Assembly: GCF_001746205.1 (NCBI RefSeq)
Contig: NZ_MDCO01000010.1
Span: 1 to 64,000, forward strand
DNA length: 64,000 nucleotides
Source of the DNA: Brachyspira hampsonii
Lineage (GTDB): Bacteria > Spirochaetota > Brachyspiria > Brachyspirales > Brachyspiraceae
Direction of reading: 5' to 3'
Under the pieces are notes generated by a model. That model was not told the DNA's origin and did no database searches. It saw only the letters and a program-made list of their open reading frames with translations. This document shows, piece after piece, positions 54,125 to 63,500 of the stretch. The stretch's first letter is position 1. Each line of letters begins with the position of its first letter. Made by a program: the position numbers and the translations under genes.

Positions 54125-55339
54125 ATGCATTGCGTTAGAAAAGTTACTGAAGATTTATATTGGGTTGGAGCGAATGAACATCGCTTGGCTCTATTTGAAA
54201 ATGTACACCCTTTAACTAGAGGTGTTTCTTATAACTCTTATGTTCTTTTAGATGAAAAAACAGTTCTTTTTGACACAGTTGACTGGGCTGTTTGCAGACA
54301 ATTCTTAGATAACTTAGAATATGTTTTAAATGGTAAAAAACTTGACTATATGGTTATTAACCACATGGAACCAGACCACGCTGCTTCTATAGACGAAGTT
54401 TTAATAAGACACCCTGAAACTAAAGTTATTGCTACTGAAAAAGCATTTATGTTTATGGATCAGTTCGGATTTACTATCCCAGACGATAAAAAAATCCAAG
54501 TAAAAGAAGGCGATACTCAAAAATTTGGTAAACACGAAATACTTTTCGTTGCTGCTCAAATGGTACACTGGCCTGAAGCTATGGTTAGCTTTGATACTAC
54601 TAATGGAGTATTATTCTCTGCTGATGCTTTCGGTACTTTCATCGCTTTAGACGGAAGACTCTTCAATGACGAAGTTAACTTTGATAGAGATTGGTTAGAT
54701 GAGGCTAGAAGATATTATACTAATATCGTTGGTAAATATGGTCCTCATGTACAAAACTTACTTAAAAAAGCTGGCGGAATTATTGATAAAATTAAAATGT
54801 TCTGTCCTTTACATGGACCTGTTTGGAGAAGCAATTTAGGTTATATCCTTGACAAATACAACAAATGGAGTAGTTATGAACCTGAAGAAAAAGGTGTATT
54901 AATTGTATATGCTTCTATGTACGGTAATACTGAAAATATGGTTGGCGTTTTAGCTGCTAAATTAGCTGAAAAAGGTGTTACTAATATAGCTATGCATGAT
55001 GTATCAAGCACTCATGTTTCTTACTTGATTTCTGATACTTTCAAATTAAGCCATATTGTATTAGCTTCTGTTACTTACAACCTTAATATTTATCCTCCAA
55101 TGCATAACTATTTAGATGATATGAGAGCTCTTAATGTTCAAAAACGTAAGTTTGCTATCATAGAAAATGGTTCTTGGGCTCCTAAATCTGGTACTTTGAT
55201 GCAAGAGTTCATTGAAGCTAACTTGAAACAATGTGAAGTTTTAGATGCTCAGGTTTCTGTTTCTTCTTCTATGAAAGCTGCTAATGTAGGCGAAATGGAC
55301 GCTTTAGTTGATGCTTTAGTTGAATCTATTAATAAATAA
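54125..55339 (+). CDS. Flavodiiron protein (FprA family A-type flavoprotein)
   Basis: 404 residues from the ATG at 54125, with GAGGAGGA five bases upstream; a TTG at 54110 falls in that ribosome site. The beta-lactamase-like domain holds the diiron ligands His80, Glu82, Asp84, His85 (NHMEPDHAA), His148 (VHWPEAM), Asp167 (SADAF) and the His of CPLHGP. A flavodoxin domain from about 256 starts VLIVYASMYGNTENM. It reduces O2 to water or NO to N2O using rubredoxin electrons. Placed 38 bases after a gene that itself ends in a rubredoxin domain, which suggests a dedicated electron path. Confidence 0.94.
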   Translation: MHCVRKVTEDLYWVGANEHRLALFENVHPLTRGVSYNSYVLLDEKTVLFDTVDWAVCRQFLDNLEYVLNGKKLDYMVINHMEPDHAASIDEVLIRHPETKVIATEKAFMFMDQFGFTIPDDKKIQVKEGDTQKFGKHEILFVAAQMVHWPEAMVSFDTTNGVLFSADAFGTFIALDGRLFNDEVNFDRDWLDEARRYYTNIVGKYGPHVQNLLKKAGGIIDKIKMFCPLHGPVWRSNLGYILDKYNKWSSYEPEEKGVLIVYASMYGNTENMVGVLAAKLAEKGVTNIAMHDVSSTHVSYLISDTFKLSHIVLASVTYNLNIYPPMHNYLDDMRALNVQKRKFAIIENGSWAPKSGTLMQEFIEANLKQCEVLDAQVSVSSSMKAANVGEMDALVDALVESINK

Positions 55340-55372
55340 TACCATAATTATTTATTAAGCTATATAATAAAG

Positions 55373-55406
55373 ACCGATTCAGGTGATAAACTTGAATCGG
55401 TTTTTT
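55373..55406 (+). terminator. Terminator of the flavodiiron gene
   Basis: ACCGATTCA (55373-55381) and TGAATCGGT (55393-55401), extended by G-T and G-C pairs, followed by TTTTT. It ends the CoA-transferase/dehydrogenase/flavodiiron unit. Confidence 0.85.
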
Positions 55407-55476
55407 ATTAAAACATTATTAAATTTTGACGAAAATAAAAATAATATAGATAATATAGTTAAGGAAATAATTTTTT

Positions 55477-57096
55477 ATGGTAAGTATTAAAAGACAAAGA
55501 CAGATTAAGTTATTTTGTATATTATCTATTATTTTAATAGTAATAATTTCTTTATTTATTATATTTGGATATTTTCCTTATGGGCTTCATAAAAAAGATA
55601 TGTCTGAGGTCAAAATACCTAAAGATAATATTGCCTATGTAAGTGTTAAAAGTCTTGATAAAAGTTTACTTAAATTTTCTGATTCTATATATGCTTATAG
55701 AATATCTCATGATGAATCTATGTATGACTTTTCTATTTTGCTTAGAAAGGCAGATGCATTTGCAGATAGACTAAGAACAAATGATAATTTTTTTGTTAAA
55801 ATGGCTTCTAAACCTATATTAAAAAGAAATGCTGCTTTACTTTTTTGGGGGTATAATGGAAATTTGGATAATGCAGAAATTTTTTACCTATTTGATATAG
55901 GAAGATTAAATTCTTTTATACTAAGCTCTTTTTTTAATTCTGAGAGTTTAACTATAGATAATATTGATTATGAAGTAAAAAAAATTAATTATAATGGAAA
56001 AAGAATATATGCTTTAGATAATGGAAGTCCTTATTTATTTTTTCATTTTCATAAGGGACTTTTAATAGTTACTAAAAACTATAATCATATAAAAAAATTA
56101 ATTGATTTTCTAAATTCTGATGCTGAAAGTATTAATGAAATAAGATTGCTTAACAATGTTGAAAATAAATATGAATCTGATATTTCTTTTTATGTTAATA
56201 AACAGCTTTTTGATTATAATAATTGCGAAGGTTCTTTATTATTTACACCATTAAGATATTTTAATAATGCATATATCATATATGGAAATGCTAAAATAAA
56301 TGATGATAACGGATTAATTGATATTTTTGTTGATTATGAATACGGAGGATCTGAAAGATATTCACTTTATGGTTTAGAAGGTGAAATAGATATACAGAAT
56401 TATTTGCCTAAAGAAAAAACTGTTATGTATTTAGCATTAAAGTCATATTTAGCAGGACTTTATCCTATAATATATAATGATTTAAAAATGAATCATAATA
56501 ATAAGCTTTATTCTGAATTATATGATTTATTTACAAAGATGAATGATGTTTACTCATTTGGAAGCATTATAAATGATTTGTATGGAGAAATGGCTGCGGC
56601 ATACATAGAATCAAAAAGATCTGAATTAATTTATCCTGTGATTATTTTTAATATAGAAAATGATATTGATTTGCTTCCTAAATTGGAAATAGCACTATTA
56701 GAAAAATATGATAATCTTATCAAAAAAGAAAGAAATTACAATAATCATTATATATATTCTTATGATTTAAATAATGGAAATATGTTTTATTATACTTTTA
56801 TAGATAAAATATATTTTGTCAGTGAGAATGAAAAGGCTATAGAAACTATTATAGACAGTGTTTATGATGGGGAATCTTTAGATACTTATATAAAAGAGCA
56901 AATATCAAAAAATATTAATCCTGATTATATATTTACAATACAGCTTTCAAAATCTCAGGATATATTAAAATATTTTAATATACCGTTAAGAACTTGGAGC
57001 TATCCTAACAGTATTATAGTTGGGTCTTCTATTAATTCTAATTATACACATATTAATATAGATTTTGAAGCTAATTTTAATAGCGTAAGTAAATAA
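55477..57096 (+). CDS. Membrane-anchored protein of unknown function
   Basis: 539 residues: short basic N-terminus, one membrane anchor (IKLFCILSIILIVIISLFIIFGYF, residues about 10-33), then a large, probably periplasmic domain with many aromatic residues and repeated strand-like segments (NIAYVSVKSLDKSLLKFSDSIYAY; MYLALKSYLAGLYPIIYND; NHYIYSYDLNNGNMFYYTFIDKIYFVSENEKAIETI). The layout recalls DUF3352-type spirochaete and bacteroidete proteins but I am not certain. It is upstream of prfA by about 90 bases. Confidence 0.6.
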   Translation: MVSIKRQRQIKLFCILSIILIVIISLFIIFGYFPYGLHKKDMSEVKIPKDNIAYVSVKSLDKSLLKFSDSIYAYRISHDESMYDFSILLRKADAFADRLRTNDNFFVKMASKPILKRNAALLFWGYNGNLDNAEIFYLFDIGRLNSFILSSFFNSESLTIDNIDYEVKKINYNGKRIYALDNGSPYLFFHFHKGLLIVTKNYNHIKKLIDFLNSDAESINEIRLLNNVENKYESDISFYVNKQLFDYNNCEGSLLFTPLRYFNNAYIIYGNAKINDDNGLIDIFVDYEYGGSERYSLYGLEGEIDIQNYLPKEKTVMYLALKSYLAGLYPIIYNDLKMNHNNKLYSELYDLFTKMNDVYSFGSIINDLYGEMAAAYIESKRSELIYPVIIFNIENDIDLLPKLEIALLEKYDNLIKKERNYNNHYIYSYDLNNGNMFYYTFIDKIYFVSENEKAIETIIDSVYDGESLDTYIKEQISKNINPDYIFTIQLSKSQDILKYFNIPLRTWSYPNSIIVGSSINSNYTHINIDFEANFNSVSK

Positions 57097-57183
57097 TTAA
57101 TAATTATCAAAAATTATATAATAGTTGATAAATATCATTATTTGTATATAATTATACTTATTTTTTGGAGTGAAATTTATTTT

Positions 57184-58260
57184 ATGTCAATAATTGATAA
57201 ATTGTCATTAGTAGAAAAAACTTATGAAGATATAGTACAGAAACTTAATGATGCTAATATAAAAGATAATAGAGTTATACAGGATTTGATGAAAAAAAAA
57301 TCAGAAATTGAAGATATTGTAGAAGAATATAAAAAATTAAAAGTGGTATTAAAAGAAATTGAAGAATCTAATGAAATGATTAATAATCCTGATACTGACA
57401 AAGAACTTAAAGACATGGCATTATTAGAGATAGAAGAACTTAATAAAAAGAAAGAAGATATAATTAATGGACTTAGACTTCTTCTGCTTCCTAAGGATAA
57501 AAATGACGGTAAAAATATTATAGTTGAAATTAGAGTTGGTACGGGAGGAGATGAATCGGCATTGTTTGTGGGCGATTTATTTAGAATGTATACTCGTTTT
57601 ATAGAGAGAACTAATTTAAAAATGGAAATAATAGATACTAGTCCTACAGAGCTTGGCGGATATAAAGAGGTTATATTTTCAGTATCCGGAAAAGATGCTT
57701 ACAGAACATTAAAATTTGAAAGCGGAACTCATCGTGTACAGAGAATACCTGCTACAGAGTCCGGAGGAAGAATACATACTTCTGCTTCTACTGTTGCAGT
57801 TATGCCTGAAGCTATGGAAAGTGATGTTGTAATAAAAGATGAGGATATAAGAGTTGATATATTTCGTTCAAGCGGACCAGGAGGACAGTCTGTTAATACT
57901 ACTGATAGTGCTGTTAGAATTACACATTTGCCTACGGGATTGGTTGTACAGTGTCAAGATGAAAAGAGCCAGCATAAGAATAAGGCAAAAGCATTAAAAG
58001 TTCTTCGTGCTAGAATATATGAGAAAGAAGAAACTGAGAGAAAGGCCAAAGAAGCTAAAGAAAGAAGAGAGCAGATTGGTTCGGGGGACAGAAGCGAAAG
58101 AATAAGAACTTATAATTTCCCTCAGAATAGAGTTACAGATCATAGAATAAATGTTACTTTGTATAAATTAGATAGATTTATGGACGGAGAAATTACAGAG
58201 ATAACAGATGCTTTATTTAAAAAGGAACAAGAGGATATGCTTGCTTCATATTCTGATTAA
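57184..58260 (+). CDS. prfA: Peptide chain release factor 1
   Basis: 358 residues from the ATG at 57184 ([17 protein letters not shown]; an upstream TTG at 57142 would add hydrophobic residues untypical of RF1). The catalytic loop [24 protein letters not shown] carries GGQ, and the anticodon-mimic region includes [12 protein letters not shown] and [27 protein letters not shown]. It recognises UAA and UAG. A GGAG lies 13 bases upstream, somewhat distant. The next gene begins six bases after its stop. Confidence 0.95.
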   Translation: MSIIDKLSLVEKTYEDIVQKLNDANIKDNRVIQDLMKKKSEIEDIVEEYKKLKVVLKEIEESNEMINNPDTDKELKDMALLEIEELNKKKEDIINGLRLLLLPKDKNDGKNIIVEIRVGTGGDESALFVGDLFRMYTRFIERTNLKMEIIDTSPTELGGYKEVIFSVSGKDAYRTLKFESGTHRVQRIPATESGGRIHTSASTVAVMPEAMESDVVIKDEDIRVDIFRSSGPGGQSVNTTDSAVRITHLPTGLVVQCQDEKSQHKNKAKALKVLRARIYEKEETERKAKEAKERREQIGSGDRSERIRTYNFPQNRVTDHRINVTLYKLDRFMDGEITEITDALFKKEQEDMLASYSD

Positions 58261-58266
58261 TATTTT

Positions 58267-58974
58267 ATGAAAGATATAGAAAATATATTAGGCGAAGAAA
58301 AGATTATTCATAAATTATATGATGATGATCCTGTTATTAGATATATAAAAAGTTTTGATAATGTTTTGTATGCTGATTATTCTTATAGCGGAAATGATTC
58401 TTATGAAACTTATGATTCTTTGATTGGATTATTTGCTTATCATAAAGATGATAAATATTTATTCGGCGAATTTGGATATTTTAAAGAAAACAGAGAAGAA
58501 TTAAAACTTATTGTAAGCGATTATCCTGAATATATAACTTTAGACAATTATAAACTTACTGATGAAATATTCAATGATTTGATTAATTTGCATAATATTT
58601 CTATGAATCAGTTTAATGCTTTAATGATAGGAAAAAATGAAATATATTATATAAAATCTAATTCTTTGAAAAAAATTACTTTAGATGAATATATAGCAAT
58701 TTTTCCTCATAGATATATAAATAACAGAATAAAATTTTCATCAAAATATAATCGCTATGAAAGAATATATATAGATGATATAGCAGAGGATTTAATTTAC
58801 AGATGTTCCTATTGCGGATGTTCTAATTTTGCTGAAATAATAAATAATGATATTAATAATTTGAGGGATATTGATATTGCTGATTATGATGATAATTCAG
58901 AAAAAAGTTTGTATATATGCCAGGTATGCGGTTTGATATCAAGAAGTCCTGATAATATTATGGATTATATTTAA
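58267..58974 (+). CDS. Unknown protein with C-terminal four-Cys zinc ribbon
   Basis: 235 residues, acidic and Tyr/Asp-rich, with no signal peptide. The C-terminus carries CSYCGC and CQVCG about 40 residues apart, a likely zinc ribbon, preceded by a short basic stretch. It starts six bases after prfA and is followed 23 bases later by the spiro-SPASM gene, so the three are probably cotranscribed. No family recognised. Confidence 0.6.
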   Translation: MKDIENILGEEKIIHKLYDDDPVIRYIKSFDNVLYADYSYSGNDSYETYDSLIGLFAYHKDDKYLFGEFGYFKENREELKLIVSDYPEYITLDNYKLTDEIFNDLINLHNISMNQFNALMIGKNEIYYIKSNSLKKITLDEYIAIFPHRYINNRIKFSSKYNRYERIYIDDIAEDLIYRCSYCGCSNFAEIINNDINNLRDIDIADYDDNSEKSLYICQVCGLISRSPDNIMDYI

Positions 58975-58997
58975 TTAATTTTAATAAGAGGTAAAAA

Positions 58998-60437
58998 ATG
59001 AGTTTTTTAATATTAGCTGACAGAACTTTTTCTAATGAGTTTTCTATAATATTTGATAATATTTTTAATGATAAGATAAATACTTTAAAAGAGAAATTAA
59101 ATTGCGATGTTAAATATATAGAAAATAATGATCTTGAAAAAATAGAAAATTATTTAAATAATATATATATAGAAAGCGAGAATTATGATAATATAATTTA
59201 TATACCAGGCAATATGCCTTTATTTAATGCTGATGAAACTATTAAATTAACTAAGATACATGAAGAAAATATATCGTATTTTAGTTATGGCGAAAATTAT
59301 CCTTCTGGTATAGTTCCTTTTATAATAAGAAGAACTGCTTTTGAGAAATTATTTAATATTATCAAAACAAAAGATATTAAAGTATCTGAAAATGCTATAA
59401 GCAATATTGTATTTGTTGATCCGAATTTTTTTGAAATAGAAATACTTATATCAGAACATGATATGAGATATTACAGACTTTCTCTTTTTGCTGATAGTAA
59501 AAGAAATGCTATTTTAATAAAAAAACTTATAGTCTATAAAGATTATAATGAAATGGTTAAGGCAATAGAAGAAAATCCAAGTATTAGAAGAACATTGCCG
59601 TCATTTATAGAGATAGATATTAGTAATAGACAAAATGCGTTAAATAAATATTTATTAAAAAATCAAACTATAAAAAATGAACTTTCAAAAGAAGAAAAAA
59701 ATATTACTTTAGATGAGTTTAAAGCTATTTATGATAAACTTTATAATTTTTGCGGCGATTTTCATATTTCTATAGGAAGTTATTATGAGCCTCTTTTGAA
59801 TAAAGATATTTTTGATATATTAGAATATTCTACAAGAAATAAAAATGTTCAGGTATATTTAGAAACTAATGCATTGCTTCTTGACAGTGTTAATGCTAAA
59901 AGATTATTATCTATGCAGTCAGAGAGAAGTAATCTTAATGTTATTATACATTTAGATGCTGTAGAAGAAGATGTTTATAATAGAATATATGATAATGGTG
60001 ATATAAAAACTATTATGTCTAATATAGACTATTATTTGCTTAGAGAGCCTAAAAATACTTATTTGCAGATAACAAAACAAAAAGATAACTTTGATTATTT
60101 AGCTTCTTATTATAAATATTTTGATAAATATAAAATAGATATTATAATGCAGAAATATTATAATTACAGAGGCATTATAGATGATAATAGAGTGGGGAAT
60201 ATGGCACCTCTTATTAATGTAGGATGCTGGCATTTGGCTAGAGATTTATTTATAGATAGTTATGGGGATATTTATATTTGCAGATTTGATATAAACAAAG
60301 AAAAGAAAATAGCTTCTATATATGATGAAAATTTAGAGGATATATGGAAAAAGCTTGAAAATTATTTTTTAGATAATGTTTCTAAGAAATTAGATTTTTG
60401 TAATAATTGTGATGAATGGTATTTATATAATTTTTGA
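58998..60437 (+). CDS. Spiro-SPASM protein
   Basis: 479 residues. An N-terminal sugar-nucleotidyltransferase-like segment (about 1-200; NIIYIPGNMPLFNADETIKL) is followed by a radical-SAM-like barrel and a C-terminal SPASM region with Cys410, Cys428, Cys468 and Cys471 (VGCWHLARDLFIDSYGDIYICRFD and FCNNCDEW). The pattern matches the spiro-SPASM family confined to spirochaetes. The CxxxCxxC triad that binds the radical-SAM cluster is missing: the equivalent stretch reads FIEIDISNRQNALNKYL. It is therefore probably a degenerate or non-radical member. Its stop overlaps a TTG just before the next gene. Confidence 0.75.
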   Translation: MSFLILADRTFSNEFSIIFDNIFNDKINTLKEKLNCDVKYIENNDLEKIENYLNNIYIESENYDNIIYIPGNMPLFNADETIKLTKIHEENISYFSYGENYPSGIVPFIIRRTAFEKLFNIIKTKDIKVSENAISNIVFVDPNFFEIEILISEHDMRYYRLSLFADSKRNAILIKKLIVYKDYNEMVKAIEENPSIRRTLPSFIEIDISNRQNALNKYLLKNQTIKNELSKEEKNITLDEFKAIYDKLYNFCGDFHISIGSYYEPLLNKDIFDILEYSTRNKNVQVYLETNALLLDSVNAKRLLSMQSERSNLNVIIHLDAVEEDVYNRIYDNGDIKTIMSNIDYYLLREPKNTYLQITKQKDNFDYLASYYKYFDKYKIDIIMQKYYNYRGIIDDNRVGNMAPLINVGCWHLARDLFIDSYGDIYICRFDINKEKKIASIYDENLEDIWKKLENYFLDNVSKKLDFCNNCDEWYLYNF

Positions 60438-60439
60438 TT

Positions 60440-60871
60440 ATGGAAAATATAATAGTAAGATATTTAGAGTTTGTTTTGGCTTGTTATGTAGTTAGATTTT
60501 TGGCTACTAGATTGATATTAGAATTCCAATCGGTTAAAAAATTTTATTATAGAAGAGAAATACTGCCCGGAGTTCGTAATTGGAATAATAGAATTAAAAT
60601 GATATATTACTCTGAGTTTTTTTCTTTTATTCAAAGTTTATTAATCGCATTATTTTTTATGGTATTTTTTTATTTTATTCCTTTGAAAGAACATATAAAA
60701 CTATTTGTAGGATTTTTAACATATTCATCTTTAATAATAGCAGACAAGGTAAGATTTTCAATGCTGCTTACTAATTATCCGTATTCTCTTTTGATTATGG
60801 ATACGGGAATATTTTTATTTGTGAGTTTTTTGCAATTTATTGTAATGGGCTTTATGAATGCTACATTGTAA
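60440..60871 (+). CDS. Small membrane protein
   Basis: 143 residues from the ATG at 60440, two bases after the spiro-SPASM stop. Three to four hydrophobic segments (for example IQSLLIALFFMVFFYFIPL and MDTGIFLFVSFLQFIVMGFM). Function unknown; translation is probably coupled to the upstream gene. Confidence 0.6.
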   Translation: MENIIVRYLEFVLACYVVRFLATRLILEFQSVKKFYYRREILPGVRNWNNRIKMIYYSEFFSFIQSLLIALFFMVFFYFIPLKEHIKLFVGFLTYSSLIIADKVRFSMLLTNYPYSLLIMDTGIFLFVSFLQFIVMGFMNATL

Positions 60872-60876
60872 AAAAT

Positions 60877-60910
60877 AAGGAAGCTATCTATTTATAATGA
60901 TAACTTCCTT
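60877..60910. terminator. Bidirectional terminator between convergent genes
   Basis: AAGGAAGCTATC (60877-60888) and GATAACTTCCTT (60899-60910), one mismatch, with T-runs on both strands (TTT after it; TTATTTTTT on the minus strand). It separates the membrane protein and nucleotidyltransferase genes. Confidence 0.8.
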
Positions 60911-60931
60911 TTTAATATTTCAGATTAAAAG

Positions 60932-61918
60932 TTAATTTTGTTCTATAGTTATAGAAGCCCCTATATCCATTGAAGTAGTTTTTCCTCTGTATGTAACTTT
61001 TTCGGATATTATAGAATTATCCATAAAGGCATTTGATATACTAACATCTTCAAATATGATACAATTTTTTAATATAGAGTTTTCTATTTTAGAGTTCTTT
61101 CCAATATGTACATAAGGACCTATTACTGAATTTTCTATTTTTACATCCTTATCGATAAATACAGGAGGTATTATAGCAGTGTCTTTTATACCTTTACTTA
61201 ATATATCATGTTTAATAATAGATCTATTCGTTTCTATCATAGTGGATTTTTCACCGCAGTCATACCAGCCATCTAATTTGAATGTTTTGAATATTATTGA
61301 GTTTTTTATCATATATTCCAAAGCATCTGTAAGCTGATATTCATTTTTAGTTTTTATATCATTTTTGATAATATAATCTATAGCTTCAAATAATTCTTTA
61401 GTATTTACTATATTATACATTCCTGTAAGAGCTAAATTGCCTATAGGTTCTTGAGGTTTTTCAACTAATTTTTTTATAATACCTTGTTCATTCAATATTG
61501 CTATTCCGAATCTGCTTGGATTGTCAACTTCGCATACACCAAGAGAGTTTTCATTTTTGCTTACTATATTTGAAAGATTTAATTTAAATATTGTATCGCC
61601 CAAAATAATAAATATTTTATCATCATCTTTTATATATTCCTTTGTAAGCGATATGGCATGAGCTAAACCTTTATACTCTTTTTGTTCTACAAATCTAAGT
61701 GTTATATTTTTATATTTATCAGTCAAATATTCAATCATTTTATCTTTTAAATATCCAACTATAAATATTATTTCTTCTAAATCCTGTATTGAAGATATTT
61801 CATTCATTATGAAATCTATAATTGTAGAACCTGCTATAGGAAGTATTGGTTTTGGTTTTGTAATTGTATGGGGTCTTAATCTAGTGCCTTCTCCGGCTGC
61901 CGGTATAATAATTTTCAA
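60932..61918 (-). CDS. Sugar-1-phosphate nucleotidyltransferase with left-handed beta-helix tail
   Basis: 328 residues. N-terminal NTP-transferase fold: MKIIIPAAGEGTRLRPHTITKPKPILPIAG (nucleotide-binding loop with Lys), FIILGDTIF, GVCEVDNPSRFGIAIL, VEKPQEPIGNLALTGMYNI, and GWYDCGEKSTMIETNR. A hexapeptide-type helix follows from about 255 to 325 (IENSVIGPYVHIGKNSKIENSILKNCIIF). This is the glucose-1-phosphate thymidylyl/uridylyltransferase group making activated sugars for envelope polysaccharide; which nucleotide is used is not clear. Convergent with the preceding gene. Confidence 0.85.
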   Translation of the reverse strand: MKIIIPAAGEGTRLRPHTITKPKPILPIAGSTIIDFIMNEISSIQDLEEIIFIVGYLKDKMIEYLTDKYKNITLRFVEQKEYKGLAHAISLTKEYIKDDDKIFIILGDTIFKLNLSNIVSKNENSLGVCEVDNPSRFGIAILNEQGIIKKLVEKPQEPIGNLALTGMYNIVNTKELFEAIDYIIKNDIKTKNEYQLTDALEYMIKNSIIFKTFKLDGWYDCGEKSTMIETNRSIIKHDILSKGIKDTAIIPPVFIDKDVKIENSVIGPYVHIGKNSKIENSILKNCIIFEDVSISNAFMDNSIISEKVTYRGKTTSMDIGASITIEQN

Positions 61919-61995
61919 TTTTATAATCCTTAAAAAATCTTTTATATATATTGCTATACTATATATAAAAGATTAATAAAATCAATATCTTTTTA

Positions 61996-62550
61996 TTATT
62001 TTATTAGATTAACTAATAAAGCATTAGCTAATTCTTCATTAGAGCCATTTAAGTATTTAACTAATTCCAAAGCAAAAAATACAGTAGTAGCAGGACCTTT
62101 AGAAGTAATAACATTATCATTGCAAACAACAATATCTTTTTCTACATATTCGCCGCCTTTAACAGCACTTTCACAGCTAGGATAACAAGTGTATTTTCCT
62201 TTAATAACCCCAGCCTCTCCAAGAACTATAGGAGAAGCACATATTGCTGATACTAATTTTTTAGCTTCATACATGCTTTTAAGTTTTTCTAATACTCTTT
62301 TATCATCTTTTAGATTATTCATTCCGCCGTAACCGCCTGCAAGTGATATACCATCAAAATCAGAGTTAACTATTTTTTCAAAAGAAGTGTCCGCTTTTAT
62401 TATAATATTATGAGATCCTTTTACTTCTAAATTATCAGTTAAAGAAGCAGTTACTACTTCTATATTTGCTCTTCTTAAAACATCAATAATAGTAATAACT
62501 TCAATTTCTTCTACGCCTTCTGCTAATGGAACAAGAACTTTTTTTGACAT
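61996..62550 (-). CDS. DJ-1/PfpI family protein
   Basis: 184 residues, the size of DJ-1/YajL proteins. Conserved Glu in VLVPLAEGVEEIEVITIIDVLRRANIEVV, and the nucleophile Cys in KLVSAICASPIVLGEAGVI; TSKGPATTVFFALELV closes the fold. These act as glyoxalase III, deglycase-like or thiol-redox chaperones; the exact activity is unsettled. Monocistronic, upstream of the nucleotidyltransferase on the same strand. Confidence 0.9.
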   Translation of the reverse strand: MSKKVLVPLAEGVEEIEVITIIDVLRRANIEVVTASLTDNLEVKGSHNIIIKADTSFEKIVNSDFDGISLAGGYGGMNNLKDDKRVLEKLKSMYEAKKLVSAICASPIVLGEAGVIKGKYTCYPSCESAVKGGEYVEKDIVVCNDNVITSKGPATTVFFALELVKYLNGSNEELANALLVNLIK

Positions 62551-62708
62551 ATATTGTAATCTCCTTTTATCATAATTCTTATTATTTATATAATAGTTTA
62601 TATTTATAATATTGCAAGCTATTTTATAATTGAAGCATAATTATCTTAAAATATAAGTTATATTAAATTATTATTTTTTATTACTTCTGATAAAAATTGT
62701 TTGATAGC

Positions 62709-62753
62709 AATGTATAGCCGCCTTTGGAGGATTTGATATACGCTTACAATTTT
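62709..62753. repeat. Bipartite hairpin repeat, copy 2
   Basis: Reverse-strand copy of the unit at 31070-31108: the 23-base block is at 62731-62753 (one mismatch) and GCTATACATT is complementary to 62709-62718. The spacer (62719-62730) is different and twice as long, but again pairs internally (CC-t-CC with GG-c-GG), so the hairpin is kept by different bases. Confidence 0.6.
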
Positions 62754-62783
62754 TATATTTAGCTTTTTAGTATTCAAAAATTA

Positions 62784-63374
62784 TTATTTAATTGCATTAT
62801 TATTTAATTTTTCTATAGCTTTTTCATATCCTAAATCAGCAGATTTCTGTAAGAATTTTTTAGATTTCACTAAATATTTTTCTTTTATCTCTTCATCTTT
62901 TTCATGTTTAGAGAGTATATTATAAAGTTTATATAAATCATAATAGGCTATATAGTCTTCGTTATTAAATTCCAATGTTTTTTTTAAATATTTTATTGCT
63001 TTTTTATATTTCTTTTTTCTTCTATAAGCTACAGACATTAAGTAGTATGCATCAGAATACGCTTCATTTTTTAATATGCTTTTTTCTAAATCTTCTATAG
63101 CCTTATCATAATCTTTTTTGTTTAAATAAACTTCTGCTCTGTAATAGTAGGCATCGCTGTCATGCGGATATATTTCTATAGATTTATTATATGTATCTAT
63201 TGCCTTGTCATAATTTTCCATATCATGATAAACTCTTGCTAAATTATGATAGGCATCTAAATTATGAGGATCTATTTCTATAATTTTAATCAGATCATTA
63301 ATAGCTTCATCGTATTTTTTATTTTGTATATTATTTAATGCACTATAAAAATATTTGTTTTCTTCACTAATCAT
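62784..63374 (-). CDS. Tetratricopeptide repeat protein
   Basis: 196 residues, five TPRs from residue 5 to 150 (EAINDLIKIIEIDPHNLDAYHNLARVYHDMENYDKAIDTYNKSIEIYPHDSDAYYYRAEVYLNKKDYDKAIEDLEKSI), then a charged tail with a Sel1-like end (KKFLQKSADLGYEKAIEKL). No signal peptide; cytoplasmic adaptor of unknown partner. Another example of the many TPR genes in this genome. Confidence 0.8.
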   Translation of the reverse strand: MISEENKYFYSALNNIQNKKYDEAINDLIKIIEIDPHNLDAYHNLARVYHDMENYDKAIDTYNKSIEIYPHDSDAYYYRAEVYLNKKDYDKAIEDLEKSILKNEAYSDAYYLMSVAYRRKKKYKKAIKYLKKTLEFNNEDYIAYYDLYKLYNILSKHEKDEEIKEKYLVKSKKFLQKSADLGYEKAIEKLNNNAIK

Positions 63375-63500
63375 ATTATTATCCTATTTTTATATTAAAA
63401 ATTACAATATATAAATTATACAAAAAATAATAAGTGAATGCAAATTTATATTCACTTATTATATATAAAAAAATTATGATATAACAATAAAAAAGCCTTA

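Noticed and set aside
62695-62760. Possible tRNA or small RNA gene
   Set aside because: It lacks a cloverleaf and T-arm; it is the second copy of the bipartite hairpin repeat.
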